A model generated the notes under the pieces. The model was not told the origin of the DNA, did not search any database, and was given only the letters and a program-made list of their open reading frames with translations. Shown here in pieces: positions 26,366 to 35,976 of a DNA stretch of 64,000 nt (its first letter is position 1; each line of letters begins with the position of its first letter). The DNA comes from Crambe crambe (Eukaryota; Porifera; Demospongiae; Poecilosclerida; Crambeidae): assembly GCA_963924555.1 (NCBI GenBank), contig OZ004585.1, positions 2,121,488-2,185,487 of the forward strand. The letters run 5' to 3'. The translations under genes and the position numbers were made by a program.

Positions 26366-26565
26366 CAGTGGAGCCCCTCAATCTGGACTTCTATTATCAG
26401 GACATTGATTTATGATCCATTACGTAGCTCATCCTTGAAATTGGTAAAGAAAAGTTCAGATAGCTCAACTCAAACTTGTCGCTGAAGCAGTGAGTGTGGC
26501 TAGCAATTTGAGGACCCTTTACCTTAATAATCAGAGTGATATTGTGAAGCCAAAGTACAGTGTTA
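26366..26565. mobile_element. Pogo-like end with a locally inverted segment
   Basis: TA then CAGTGGAGCCCC at 26366 resembles the pogo-like end. The segment 26462-26563 is the reverse complement of 30905-31020 in copy 2. Element boundaries are uncertain. Confidence 0.35.
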
Positions 26566-27171
26566 GTTAGGATGATCCACTATAACATGCTCACATGTAT
26601 CTTGATGCACGAGAGAGGTGTCCTTAATGAAAGACACGAAATACTGTCAGGTCTCCAGTCTCCTGCTGTGTTCCTGGAGGATATGCACCCTCCCCTTATG
26701 CCGAGTTCCCGGCTCTGCTTCAAGGCTTCTTCTGCTCCAGCTGGAGCCTCCGAAGTAAACTGACGCTGTTCATGTGCTTCAAGTAATGTGACAAATTCCT
26801 AATATGGTAAGAGTTTCAACACATTTAAAAATTGCAGCTGCAAAAAATCTGACAATAAAAAATAAAAGCAAAAAACAAACAAACAAACAAACAAAACAAA
26901 AAACAAAATAAAGCTAGCTAGCTAACAATAGCAAAACAACTTTTGTTATAGCTACGAATGAATGTAATTCAAGAATGATAAGTCAGACACCACAGGGAAA
27001 GTAGCTAGAAACTTAACCATTATTAACTATGGCTAAACAAACTATAAAGTGATGCTGATCTTGCGGTTTCTTTTAGCTTATTGAGGGAAGCTTCCATGTC
27101 TAGAATTCCATTCTGGTTTGGTCGCACGAGGTGACCACGCCCAGTCTCGTCGATGGTCATGGAACTTGATT

Positions 27172-27231
27172 AGCCTCGTACCCAGGCCCGCTTTTTTTGC
27201 GGGGCAGTGGAAAAAAGCGGGCCTGGGTACA
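27172..27231. repeat. 20-bp perfect inverted repeat with a short loop
   Basis: GTACCCAGGCCCGCTTTTTT and AAAAAAGCGGGCCTGGGTAC flank a short GCGGGGCAGTGG loop, giving a strong cruciform or hairpin. It looks like a miniature fold-back insertion because copy 2 lacks it. Confidence 0.7.
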
Positions 27232-27297
27232 AGCTAGGAACTTGATTAGATATCATATTACCACTAAATCTGTAAAACAATTATGAAATTTTTAATA

Positions 27298-27460
27298 CAG
27301 TGGAACCTCCAATAAGGACCCTCTCCTAATTATAAAAACCCTTTTGGGCCTCTTTCCCATAGCATGCAGCTAGTACAGTTTTAACTTCCAAGAAAAGAAT
27401 AACCTCTCTACAAACTTGAAAGGCTGATCCCAAAGTGTCCTTCACTTGGAGGTTCCACTG
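27298..27460. mobile_element. Pogo-like miniature element
   Basis: The left end is TA followed by CAGTGGAACCTCC and the right end GGAGGTTCCACTG. Length is 163 bp; the right flanking TA is mutated. It has a partner at the same relative place in copy 2 (31599). Confidence 0.7.
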
Positions 27461-27955
27461 TGTATCACCTGCATACGGGGGTCACTGTTCTTTCCTACTC
27501 CTCCCCCTCCCCTGCCCCTCCTTTTCTCTTCCAAGTGGACCTCAGATCCTCAGTGACAGTGAACCGTTGTCCTGGATGATTTTATTCCCCATGCACGATT
27601 GGAAGACACCCCTCACATGGATCATATTGTTTTACTTTTCCTCTCAGGAGACCTGAAAATGCTTACATCAAGCTTGGGATCTCGTATTTGAGTCGGTTCA
27701 AAGAGTTCTCTGCTGATTCTTTTATTTGGATCTATTTCAGGTGTAGAAGAAATCCCTCATCTTTCTAGTGCATCGAAATATGCTATCGTCATAGGAAAAT
27801 TCTGACTATAGGTAGTACTGCTGGTTTTTGTATTTCTTAACAGACTCAAGTCCAATCTCCAATCCACTGCACAATAATTTTTTCTGTATAAAACTCCTTT
27901 CATTGATTACTTTTGTCCACACCAGGTAGTACTGTAATATAGCTAGCTAGCTACG

Positions 27956-28130
27956 CGATAAATGGTAAGATGCTTATCAAAGCACAGTGATGACGACTGC
28001 CTCAACTGATGGCGATCTGTTTGTGATATGTTGAAATCAATATTTGCCTGGAAGTGAACTGATGGTAGTGAAAGGGAAAGTGTATTCCCAATCTGAAGGA
28101 TATCTACAGCTATGTCCAATTACTGCAGTA
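27956..28130 (+). pseudogene. Kelch-gene tail relic, copy 1
   Basis: Fragments equivalent to HFDDGYFERWRSVC (here degenerate) and LPGSELMVV followed by KGKVYSQSEGYLQLCP resemble the 3' end of the kinase-kelch gene immediately downstream (HFDDGYFERWRSVC, LPATNELMVVGGE). It belongs to the same duplicated unit as 32214-32510. Confidence 0.55.
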
Positions 28131-28146
28131 CCATAATATTGTCCTA

Positions 28147-28158
28147 TGCGCATGCGCA
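28147..28158. promoter_or_regulatory. NRF-1-type palindrome upstream of kinase-kelch gene
   Basis: TGCGCATGCGCA is an exact match to the palindromic NRF-1 consensus, 49 bp before the ATG at 28207. An E-box-like TCACATGAC lies at 28172-28180. Such sites are common in animal housekeeping promoters; use here is inferred. Confidence 0.5.
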
Positions 28159-28206
28159 CGGCACATGCATATCACATGACTAGACAAGATACGCCCCCTT
28201 TTCACT

Positions 28207-30440
28207 ATGGATGTCCCTCCAGCTGCCAAGAAGCCTAGACTGGAAGCGAAATCTCTCTTTAAGTACGAAAAATTCGAAATTTACAAAGACAAGAAGCTTT
28301 TAGGGATGGGCTCTTTCGCGAAGGTTTACAGAGGCAAGTGTGACCAGCTCCCTTGTGCAGCCAAAGTCTTCTTCCATATCTTGGATTCTCAAGAGCCATC
28401 AGAGAAAAAGAAATATCAACAATTTCTACAAGAATGTGAGATCATGCGTACAATAAGGCACCCACATATTGTTCAGTGTTTGGGTGTTGAAAAAGATCCA
28501 GAGTCTGGAAACTTGGTTCTGCTGATGGAACTGATGGATAAAGATTTGAACTTTTTTCTTGGTGATTTCAAAAATTCATTGCCCTACAGCCTTGAGGTAG
28601 ATCTCTCTCATGACATCTGCATGGCCTTAGCTTATCTACACTTGAATGGCATCATTCATCAAGATTTATCATGTAATAATGTACTGATCACGGGAGGCAG
28701 GCGTGCCAAGATAACTGATTTCGGAATGCCAAAGATATACAGCAACTGTAATGTTACAACACTCACTTCCTGTCCTGGAATTACACACTACATGCCTCCT
28801 GAGGTGATAAAGCATCCTCCAGTCTATTCGTACAGCCTTGATTGTTTTTCCGTTGGTGTACTTATCATTCAGATCTGCACACGTAAGTGGCCTGATCCTG
28901 GTCCCTCCCATACTACCATACCATATGCTGAATCGGCCACTGGTACAGTTGATGTGCCAATGCTCGAAACCAAACGACGTCAAAACCACCTCAGTCTTAT
29001 TAGAGATGATAATCCATTACGACATATAGCTGTTGATTGTCTTGAGTATAAACCTGATGACAGGCCTACTGCTCCAGAACTGTGCAACAAAATGGAAAAA
29101 CTGAAGAAGGAGGTCAGGTACAGTCAGTCTGTGACTTCAAATCAAGTGTCGGCATCAAATTCTGAACAACAAGCAGTGCAGAATCATAGTGACAACTCGA
29201 TTCAAAAAGATGATTTGAAATCATATCAAGAAACTATCGAATCTATGAAATCAGACCTACAAGATAAGCAATGGCATAATGAATCGATGGAGGATAAAAT
29301 AAGGTCCTTAGAAAAGCAGTACCATGAAAGTCAAGCAACTATTAAATCATTGACATCTAATCTGCAAGAGAAACAAAACCATATTGTATCAGTGGAAGGC
29401 AGTTATAAAACCAAATTGGACCAACTTGAGCAGCAAATGTCCTTAACAAAGGATCAGCATGAATACATAGAAGAAACATTGAGATCTAATTTACAAAAGA
29501 AGCAAAGCCATATCGAATCAATTGAAGGTGAAATAATCCAATTGAACCAGCTTGAACTGCAAAATGAACATCTTAAGCAAAAGATAGAATTTATGCAAAT
29601 TGATCAATTTGGTACTCTTCAGTGGAGAGAGGAAAGTATTGCATGGTGTTATAACTTCTATGAAGGGACATCTATTTTAGTTGGAAACCATATATATTTC
29701 ATTGCAAAGGATGTATCTTATGTTTATGATACTGAAAGAAAGGTATGGAATATGGACTTCACTTGTCCTACTTATGATGGTGGTGTCGCACTTGTATATG
29801 GTCACCTAACGATATTCGGTGGAAGGTATAGATCTGGACATCGAACTTCCAAAGACATCCACTGGTACTGTGATCAAAAATGGATGAAATTACTTGACTG
29901 TTTACCACATGAGATCACCAGCAATCACGCTGTTGCACTTACCTCAAGGTATATCATCACCATTGCTGATTCAATATACATGCCAAGTATGAAACACATA
30001 ATGACTTTAGAACTGAATCATGGCGTCGTGTCGATTTAGAAGTATGTCCCCATATTGAAGAGATTATCATCTGCAAAAACATGATGTATATGAGAGATAA
30101 GTCAAGTGTTACAAAATGGTGGAAGTGTCTAGTAAAGCACTTTGATGATGGTTATTTTGAAAGATGGCGATCTGTATGTGCTTCTCCACTCAAGAATTCT
30201 GCTTATGTAGCAGTTGGTGAAAGAATACTTTCTGTTGGAGGAAAGGATCGTGATGGAGGAATTTCCAAAGATGTGTACTTGTATGACCCCTGCTTTGATT
30301 TGTGGTCCAAGATAAGTGAGATTAAGAAACCTCGATTTCACAGTCTGGTGGCTTTCTTACCAGCTACAAATGAACTAATGGTGGTGGGAGGGGAATATGA
30401 TTATGATAAATATTATGAAGTGGCTACTATTATCACATGA
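28207..30440 (+). CDS. Protein kinase-coiled coil-kelch fusion with one frameshift
   Basis: Residues ~22-300 form a protein kinase domain: glycine loop GMGSFAKV (33-40), AAK Lys53, HQDLSCNNVL (151-160), DFG 171-173, PPE 197-199, D212 and R287. The HRD Arg is Gln151+1 (HQD), while the catalytic Asp153 and Asn158 remain, so activity is plausible but atypical. Residues ~310-480 are coiled coil with repeated SxLQxKQxHxESxE units. Kelch-type repeats follow (TERKVWNMDFTCPTYDGGVA, LTIFGGRY). The first frame stops at 30037-30039. A single-base loss near 30005 explains this, because the next frame continues at once with DFRTESWRRVDLE and runs through ISKDVYLYDPCFDLW to TGA 30438-30440. An AATAAA lies at 30500. 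The fusion type is familiar from sponges; targets are unknown. The frameshift could be an assembly error. Confidence 0.8.
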
Positions 30441-30574
30441 TATACAATATGAGCAGCAGAACCTTGTCACACTGAATATTGATACAATATTAAATTATCA
30501 ATAAATTTTTTAAACAAGAGTGTGTTATAATAGCTATAGTGTTCGTTCTACACGTGTATTCTGCTGCTTTGCAA
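30441..30574. terminator. 3' flank of kinase-kelch gene with AATAAA
   Basis: AATAAA at 30500-30505, 60 bp after the stop codon, is a candidate poly(A) signal on the plus strand. Confidence 0.45.
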
Positions 30575-31990
30575 CTATTTGTGGGCACTCCCAGCCCTGG
30601 CAGGAGGTACAAGCATTCCAGTGGACCCAGAGAGACTTTCATTCTCGATGCTGTGACGAGTGATGTTGTCTTGCTGGAGAGACTCGGGAGGGGGATGATC
30701 TGGCTGATAATGATTGCTGAGATGAGGGGCATGGTTCATGTGGAGGGGTGGAGTGGTCTCGTGGAGGGGGGATGCCATTGGGAGTTGATGAATAAGCATG
30801 GAGGGGAGATGAGTGAGGTGTGACGTGTACAGGTGGTGGAGGGATGGAGGGAAGTTGTTGCTGCCTCTGCATAATAACGAATACAACTGCTGTCACTATT
30901 TATACAGTGGAACCCCAGTACTTTGGCTTCAAAATATCACTCTGATTATTAAGGTATAGGGTCTTCCAAATTGCTAGCCACACTCACTGCTTCAGCAATG
31001 AGTTTGAGTTGAGCTATGCAGGTCTCCAGTCTCCTGTTGTGTTCCTGGAGGACATGCACCCTCCCCTGCAGTGCCGAGTTCCTCTGCTTCAAGGCTTCTT
31101 CTGCTCCAGCTGGAGCCTCTGAAGTAAACTGGCGGTGCTTCAAGTGATGCGACAAATATGGCAAGAATTTCACATGCATGCACCTGCAACACATCAGCAA
31201 CTACTTAAACTGCAGCAGCTAAAAATCTGACAATAATGATGAAAAAACAAAAACAAAAAATAAACAAAACCAAACAAAACAAAACAACTTTTGTTATAGC
31301 TACGAATGAATGTAATGCAAAAACGATAATTCAGACACCAAAAAGATTACAGGGAAAGTAGCTAGCAAGAATCTTAACCATTGAGATTAACAATTAAAAA
31401 AACTTCTGAAGTGATGCTGACCTGGTGGTTTCTTTTAGCTTATTGAGGGAAGCTTCCATGTCTAGACTTCCATTCTGGTTTGGCCACATGAGGTGACCAT
31501 ACCCAGTCTCATTGATGGTCATGAAACTCGATGCAGCGAGCCTTGATATCATATTACCACCAAATCTGTATATAATTTTTTTATGAAGTGTATTAATACA
31601 GTGGAACCCCCCAACAATGGACAGCCTCTTTCCCATAGCATGTAGTACAGTTTTAACTTCCAAAAAAAAGACAACCTCTCTACAAACTTGAAAGGCTGAT
31701 CTCAAAGTGTGAGTGTATACTTGCATACGGGGGTCAATGTTCTTTCCTACTCCAGGTCCTCCCCCTCCCCCTTCTTCTCTCTTCCAAGTGGACCTCAGAT
31801 CCTCAGTGACAGTGAACCGTCATCCTGGATGATTTTCCTCCCTGTGGATGGAGTTGGCATGGTTGCAAGATAGCTACCCCTCGCATTTACTTTTCCTCTC
31901 GGGAGACCTGAAAATACTTGCATCAAGCTCGGGACCTCATATTTGAGTCGGTTCAAAGAGTTCTCTGTTTATTCTTTTGTCTGGATCTGC
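30575..31990 (-). pseudogene. Decayed coiled-coil gene C-terminus, copy 2 (dystrophin/dystrobrevin-like?)
   Basis: Minus-strand pieces in order. Around 31890-31990, RINRELFEPTQI then a TGA. At 31422-31568, MISRLAASSFMTINETGYG and WPNQNGSLDMEASLNKLKET, ending at a GTCAGC donor. At 30988-31186, a coiled-coil exon with EEALKQRNSALQGRV and HVLQEHNRRLETCIAQLKLI, ending at a GTGAGT donor. At 30575-30866, a Pro-rich last exon after a TGCAG acceptor, in phase. VLQEHNRRLE recalls the VLEDHNRQLE heptads of dystrophin and dystrobrevin C-termini; this is from memory. A 2-bp loss shifts the Pro-rich exon, and a 5-bp loss relative to copy 1 alters the start of the coiled coil. Probably non-functional; another coiled-coil family is possible. 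Confidence 0.5.
31599..31705. mobile_element. Truncated pogo-like element
   Basis: TA plus CAGTGGAACCCCCC marks the left end. The interior (ACTTCCAAAAAAAAGACAACC, CTACAAACTTGAAAGGCTGA) matches 27298-27460, but the right end is lost. Confidence 0.6.
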
Positions 31991-32213
31991 TTCAGCTCCT
32001 TTGGAAGGATTTGAAGAAATCCCTCATTTCATCTAGTGTGGTACTTACCTTGAAGTATGTTATAATTCTGATATTGTGGTTTCTGTATTTCTCTTAACAG
32101 ACTCGAGCCCAATCTCTAGTCCACAGCACAATTTAATTTTTTCTATTCTGAAACTCCATTTGTTGATTACACTTGTCCACACCAAGGTACTGTTAAGTGT
32201 ACTAACCAATATA

Positions 32214-32510
32214 CATGATAAATGGAAAGATATGGAAATGATTATCAAGCACATTGATGATGGCTGCCTCAACCGATGGCGATCTGTTTGTGATTTGCCT
32301 CTAGCTGTGGGTCAACAGTTACTATCTAGGTATCTATTGGAAGAATTAATCACAAAAATCAGTGTTCCAGAGACTTATGGTTTGAAATCAGTCGAATGGA
32401 GACACCTCAATCCTCCAGTATGGTAGTACAATTGCCTGGAAGTGAACTGATGTGGTAGTGAAAGGGAATGTGTGTTCCCGTTCTGAAGGATATCTACAGC
32501 TATGTCCAGC
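32214..32510 (+). pseudogene. Kelch-gene tail relic, copy 2
   Basis: IIKHIDDGCLNRWRSVCDLP parallels LVKHFDDGYFERWRSVCASP of the kinase-kelch gene. Downstream, LPGSELM parallels its LPATNELMVV. Several stops and indels. Together with the minus-strand coiled-coil relic it forms the second copy of a ~2-kb unit. Confidence 0.6.
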
Positions 32511-32654
32511 TTTTGCACAGTACATAATCATTACAATTCAATTCAATTCATGTTTGAATAAGCCACAGGGGCACAAACACGTAGGAGTGAAATAAAAGCC
32601 CCCGTCAGGTGGGCATAGTGGAAAACAGTGCAATGATAGGTGTAAGGTCCAGGG

Positions 32655-33712
32655 AAGGTGATGTAAGGGAGTAGTGCTGGTATTGTGAGTAGTGCTGGTA
32701 TTGGGAGTATTGCTGGTATTGTGAGTAGTGCTGGTATTGTGAGTAGTGCTGGTATTGTGAGTAGTGCTGGTATTGTGAGTAGTGCTGGTATTGGGAGTAG
32801 TGCTGGTATTGTGAGTAGTGCTGGTATTGTGAGTATTGTGAGTAGTGCTGGTATTGTGAGTAGTACTGGTATTGTGAGTAGTGCTGGTATTGGGAGTAGT
32901 GCTGGTATTGTGAGTAGTGCTGGTATTGTGAGTATTGTGAGTAGTGCTGGTATTGTGAGTAGTGCTGGTATTATGAGTAGTGCTGGTATTGTGAGTATTG
33001 TTACAATACCAGCACTACTCACAATACTCACAATACCAGCACTACTCACAACAATACCAGCACTACTTATAATACTCACAATACCAGCACTACTCACAAT
33101 ACTCACAATACCAGCACTACTCATAATACTCACAATACCAGCACTACTCACGATACCAGCACTACTCATAATACCAGCACTACTCATAATACCAGCACTA
33201 CTCACAATACCAGCACTACTCACAATACTCATAATACCAGCACTACTCACAATACCCACGATACTCACAATACCAACAATACCAGCACTACTCATAATAC
33301 TCACAATACCAGCACTACTCACGATACCAGCACTACTCATAATACCAGCACTACTCATAATACCAGCACTACTCACAATACCAGCACTACTCACAATACT
33401 CATAATACCAGCACTACTCACAATACCCACGATACTCACAATACCAACAATACCAGCACTACTCACAATACTCACAATACCAGCATTACTCACGATACCA
33501 GCACTACTCATAATACCAGCACTACTCATAATACCAGCACTACTCACAATACCAGCACTACTCACAATACTCACGATACTCACAATACCAACAATACCAG
33601 CACTACTCACAATACTCACAATACCAGCATTACTCACAATACAATACCAGCACTACTCATAATACCAGCATACTCACAATACCAGCACTACTCACAATAC
33701 AGTAGCTACTCA
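32655..33712. repeat. Minisatellite that switches strand at ~33003
   Basis: Units of 18 bp (TAGTGCTGGTATTGTGAG) with extra GTATTGTGAG half-units run from 32655 to 33002. From there the array is the reverse complement (CTCACAATACCAGCACTA type) to 33712, so the whole is an imperfect giant palindrome. The long open frames on both strands are repeat translations (Ser-Ala-Gly-Ile-Val or Ile-Pro-Ala-Leu-Leu). It may lie in the intron upstream of the exon at 33738. Confidence 0.9.
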
Positions 33713-33737
33713 CAGTCGGGCGTGCAATTAGCATCAG

Positions 33738-34129
33738 CAATACTACCACGAGGAGAGGTCAAAGTACAAGGCTCAGCCAGCGATTATTCCTGCACATACT
33801 GGGATCGGTGTCGAATGTGACGTGTTGAACGAATGTGTTGAACAGTATCGGAATCCTACAATGATTCAGTACAGAGAAGCACTCGTTTCCAAAAAATCAG
33901 ATTCAGAAGCGGCGAATCTAATCAAACCATTGGAACCAAGCCAGCTGGAACCAGTAAGTTCTATAATTAGTTATAGTGCCATCATTATAGCTGTAGGATA
34001 TGCCAACTTTTATTATTGGGGCGGGGAAGGGAAAGGGTCGATCTGGTCACATTTCATAGTAAACTTGTTCATTAGCCAACACAATTTGTCTTTCAGGAAC
34101 CTGGGAAAGTGTGCTTTCACAGTTTCTAA
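33738..34129 (+). CDS. Last two exons of an unidentified gene
   Basis: Exon 33738-33953 follows a CATCAG acceptor and ends at a GTAAGT donor. It is 72 codons, phase 0 at both ends, starting QYYHEERSKYKAQPAIIPAH and ending LEPSQLEP. Exon 34097-34129 follows a TTTCAG acceptor and reads EPGKVCFHSF then TAA. The joined frame is soluble and hydrophilic, without a signal or membrane segment. I do not recognise the family. Upstream exons would lie beyond the flipped minisatellite or are lost. Possible real gene end or relic. Confidence 0.45.
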
Positions 34130-35080
34130 CTATAGTTGTGCCAGTCATAGCAATGCTGCATGATGATATAGAATGAACCTTGGTATACATTAATTACTGA
34201 CTATATGAACGTGACCAGACCCTTTTCTCTCCCACTGCCCCAAGGTAAAGGGTCAGACTGTAAGACCATAAACTTTTCTGTTTCTATACATTAAATTACT
34301 TGATTATCCTGTGGTCATGCCACATTGATGTGTGGTTATCTATGAATGAACAGTTTACACAAAAACTAACCACTTCATGGCTAGATAAAACTTTCATAGT
34401 TACAAGTTAGTCTTTAAAAAGACTTACGCCTCGGCACTGGTAGCTAGCTATATGGAACAATGACACTGTTGAAATTCAAATTTGAAGGGTCTATGTTAAA
34501 TAAATCAGATGATTCAAATGTCAATTCCTGTGATGAATTTACTTGTGTCTCAGTGCCCTTCTCAAATGCTCACTTCCGTGCAAGGCCTGTATAGTCTTTG
34601 ATTTCATTGCTCTTGCCTTTCCTGATGTCTAGCTGATCACATGTGATCGCCTCTGGCTTGTAGTCGTTCTCTCAGTGGTCCTGGCTTTCTTATTCAACTA
34701 GATATAGACTGTTGTCTTTGCTGTTACTTTCTGATAATCCTGGCTTTGACTAGACTGTTGTCTCTGCTGTTACTTTCTGGCATGTAGTCGGTGTTCTCTC
34801 ACGCTCTTAGCCTTTCCTGTTGAGTGTTGCCTGGTGTGGCCTGTAGGATGCACATACATGTATCGCCTAGACTGTCGTCTCTGCTGTTACTGTCCGTTAC
34901 TTTCTCGCTGTCTCTCCATCGATTCTCTGAGATTTCTACGTGTAAATCTATAGTGGCTAGGCCTACTCCATTTTTTTTTCAATTGCACGTGTGCGTGCAA
35001 TGTATTGCGTGGGTGTACATGAACGCGCAGTGTGCTACTATTAAGACGTACATACCACGCATAGTCGATCCCAGCACTGC
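34130..35080. other. Spacer with imperfect repeats
   Basis: About 34660-34910 holds three diverged copies of CTAGACTGTYGTCTYTGCTGTTACTTTCT. A GCCTCGGCACT word at 34428 matches the arm of the hairpin at 35081. No gene seen. Confidence 0.45.
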
Positions 35081-35104
35081 GCCTCGGCACTTCGGTGCCG
35101 AGGC
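35081..35104. other. Perfect 10-bp stem with TTCG loop
   Basis: GCCTCGGCAC, TTCG, GTGCCGAGGC, followed by an A-rich tract (AAAAAACAACAACAAAATAC). In RNA this would be an extra-stable UUCG tetraloop hairpin. It could be the 3' end of a mobile element or part of an RNA; neither is shown. Confidence 0.5.
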
Positions 35105-35171
35105 AAAAAACAACAACAAAATACACACAAAAACAACTAATGATAATATAAAGTATATGAAAAGTAATTAA

Positions 35172-35972
35172 GGGGGCTCCGACATCCCGCCCACGTGCTT
35201 ATTTTGCAGGTTGCTAGGGACTGATATCGAGACTACCGACACTTGCAGAGATAAGCTACAAAGACCACAGTGGAGGACTTGTCTATGGTCACTGATCTCC
35301 CAAGAACTAGGAAAAACAGGGCAGTTACCGAGAGGCTAGCACCGCTTGAAGCTAAAAGGACTAAAATTAATACTTCTTTTTTTGTGCTAAACTTACAGTG
35401 TTGAAAATAGTTTCACATCCTACGGATCGAATTGTCTATATATAATCTAGCTTCCTAGATACACGAATTTCTAGCTTTAGAATGCACTACTGAAAGCGCT
35501 GATCACTTCAGTTTTTGAAGATTTCCTAATTCCATCCGTAGCTGTCTACCCCAGACCATGAGGAAACAACATGCCAAGTACGGACTCTTCTGGATTTACG
35601 GGCATCTGCAAGTGTACCGATACACAGCCCCACCCCTGCCCCACCCACTATATCTGGCAGGATGCTGATTCTTTCTACCGTTGGTCGAGTGATCGCTCAT
35701 GCCACGGTGAGGTGGCCCTGATTGTGGATCCAGGAGAGTCTGGCTCTCTCTCTCAACGCTATACTTCGGACTCGTCTGGATCTCAACACCTCTTTGTACC
35801 GGAGATCTGCTAGCCCAGACTAGCTCTGGAGTTAGTCTCGCTCGGGCCAGACTCTTCCGGTGACACTGGCTCTGGAATAGGCTCTGAACCTGGCGCTGGA
35901 AATAATTATACATTGCCTACATTATTCATTATTTTTCTTCAGGAATGCGCACGTAGTCATGTCGGAGCCCCC
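35172..35972. mobile_element. 801-bp TTAA-flanked non-autonomous element
   Basis: The ends GGGGGCTCCGACAT and ATGTCGGAGCCCCC are perfect 14-bp inverted repeats, each bordered by TTAA (35168-35171 and 35973-35976). TTAA duplication fits piggyBac or Kolobok elements. The inside lacks a transposase; a small plus frame at 35571-35813 is not convincing. It adjoins, and probably inserted into, the transposon-like minus-strand relic beside it. Confidence 0.8.
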
Positions 35973-35976
35973 TTAA

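Larger units (their letters stand above)
25990..27740 (-). pseudogene. Decayed coiled-coil gene C-terminus, copy 1 (dystrophin/dystrobrevin-like?)
   Basis: Minus-strand pieces correspond to copy 2 at 30575-31990. One is a Pro/His-rich C-terminal segment (RQQQLPSIPPPPVHITPHSS) at ~26123-26330. Another is a coiled-coil segment starting LLEAHEQRQFTSEAPAGAEE at ~26640-26790. A third is KRISRELFEPTQIRDPKLD at ~27650-27735, open here but interrupted by a stop in copy 2. Lesions: an insertion (CGGGAACTC context) shifts the coiled-coil frame, ~45 bp is inserted in the Pro-rich end, and ~100 bp (26462-26563) is inverted relative to copy 2. Family assignment rests on copy 2 and is tentative. Confidence 0.5.

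Noticed and set aside
32543-33662. Two long open frames (364 and 325 codons) on opposite strands
   Set aside because: Both are translations of the strand-flipping 18-bp minisatellite, only a few residues endlessly repeated, with no start context or domains.
34824-35171. 115-codon plus-strand frame
   Set aside because: It runs through diverged repeats, the hairpin and an A-rich tail; nothing suggests a protein.
35571-35813. 80-codon plus-strand frame inside the TTAA element
   Set aside because: No transposase motif; amino-acid composition looks non-coding, and the antisense frame is equally open.
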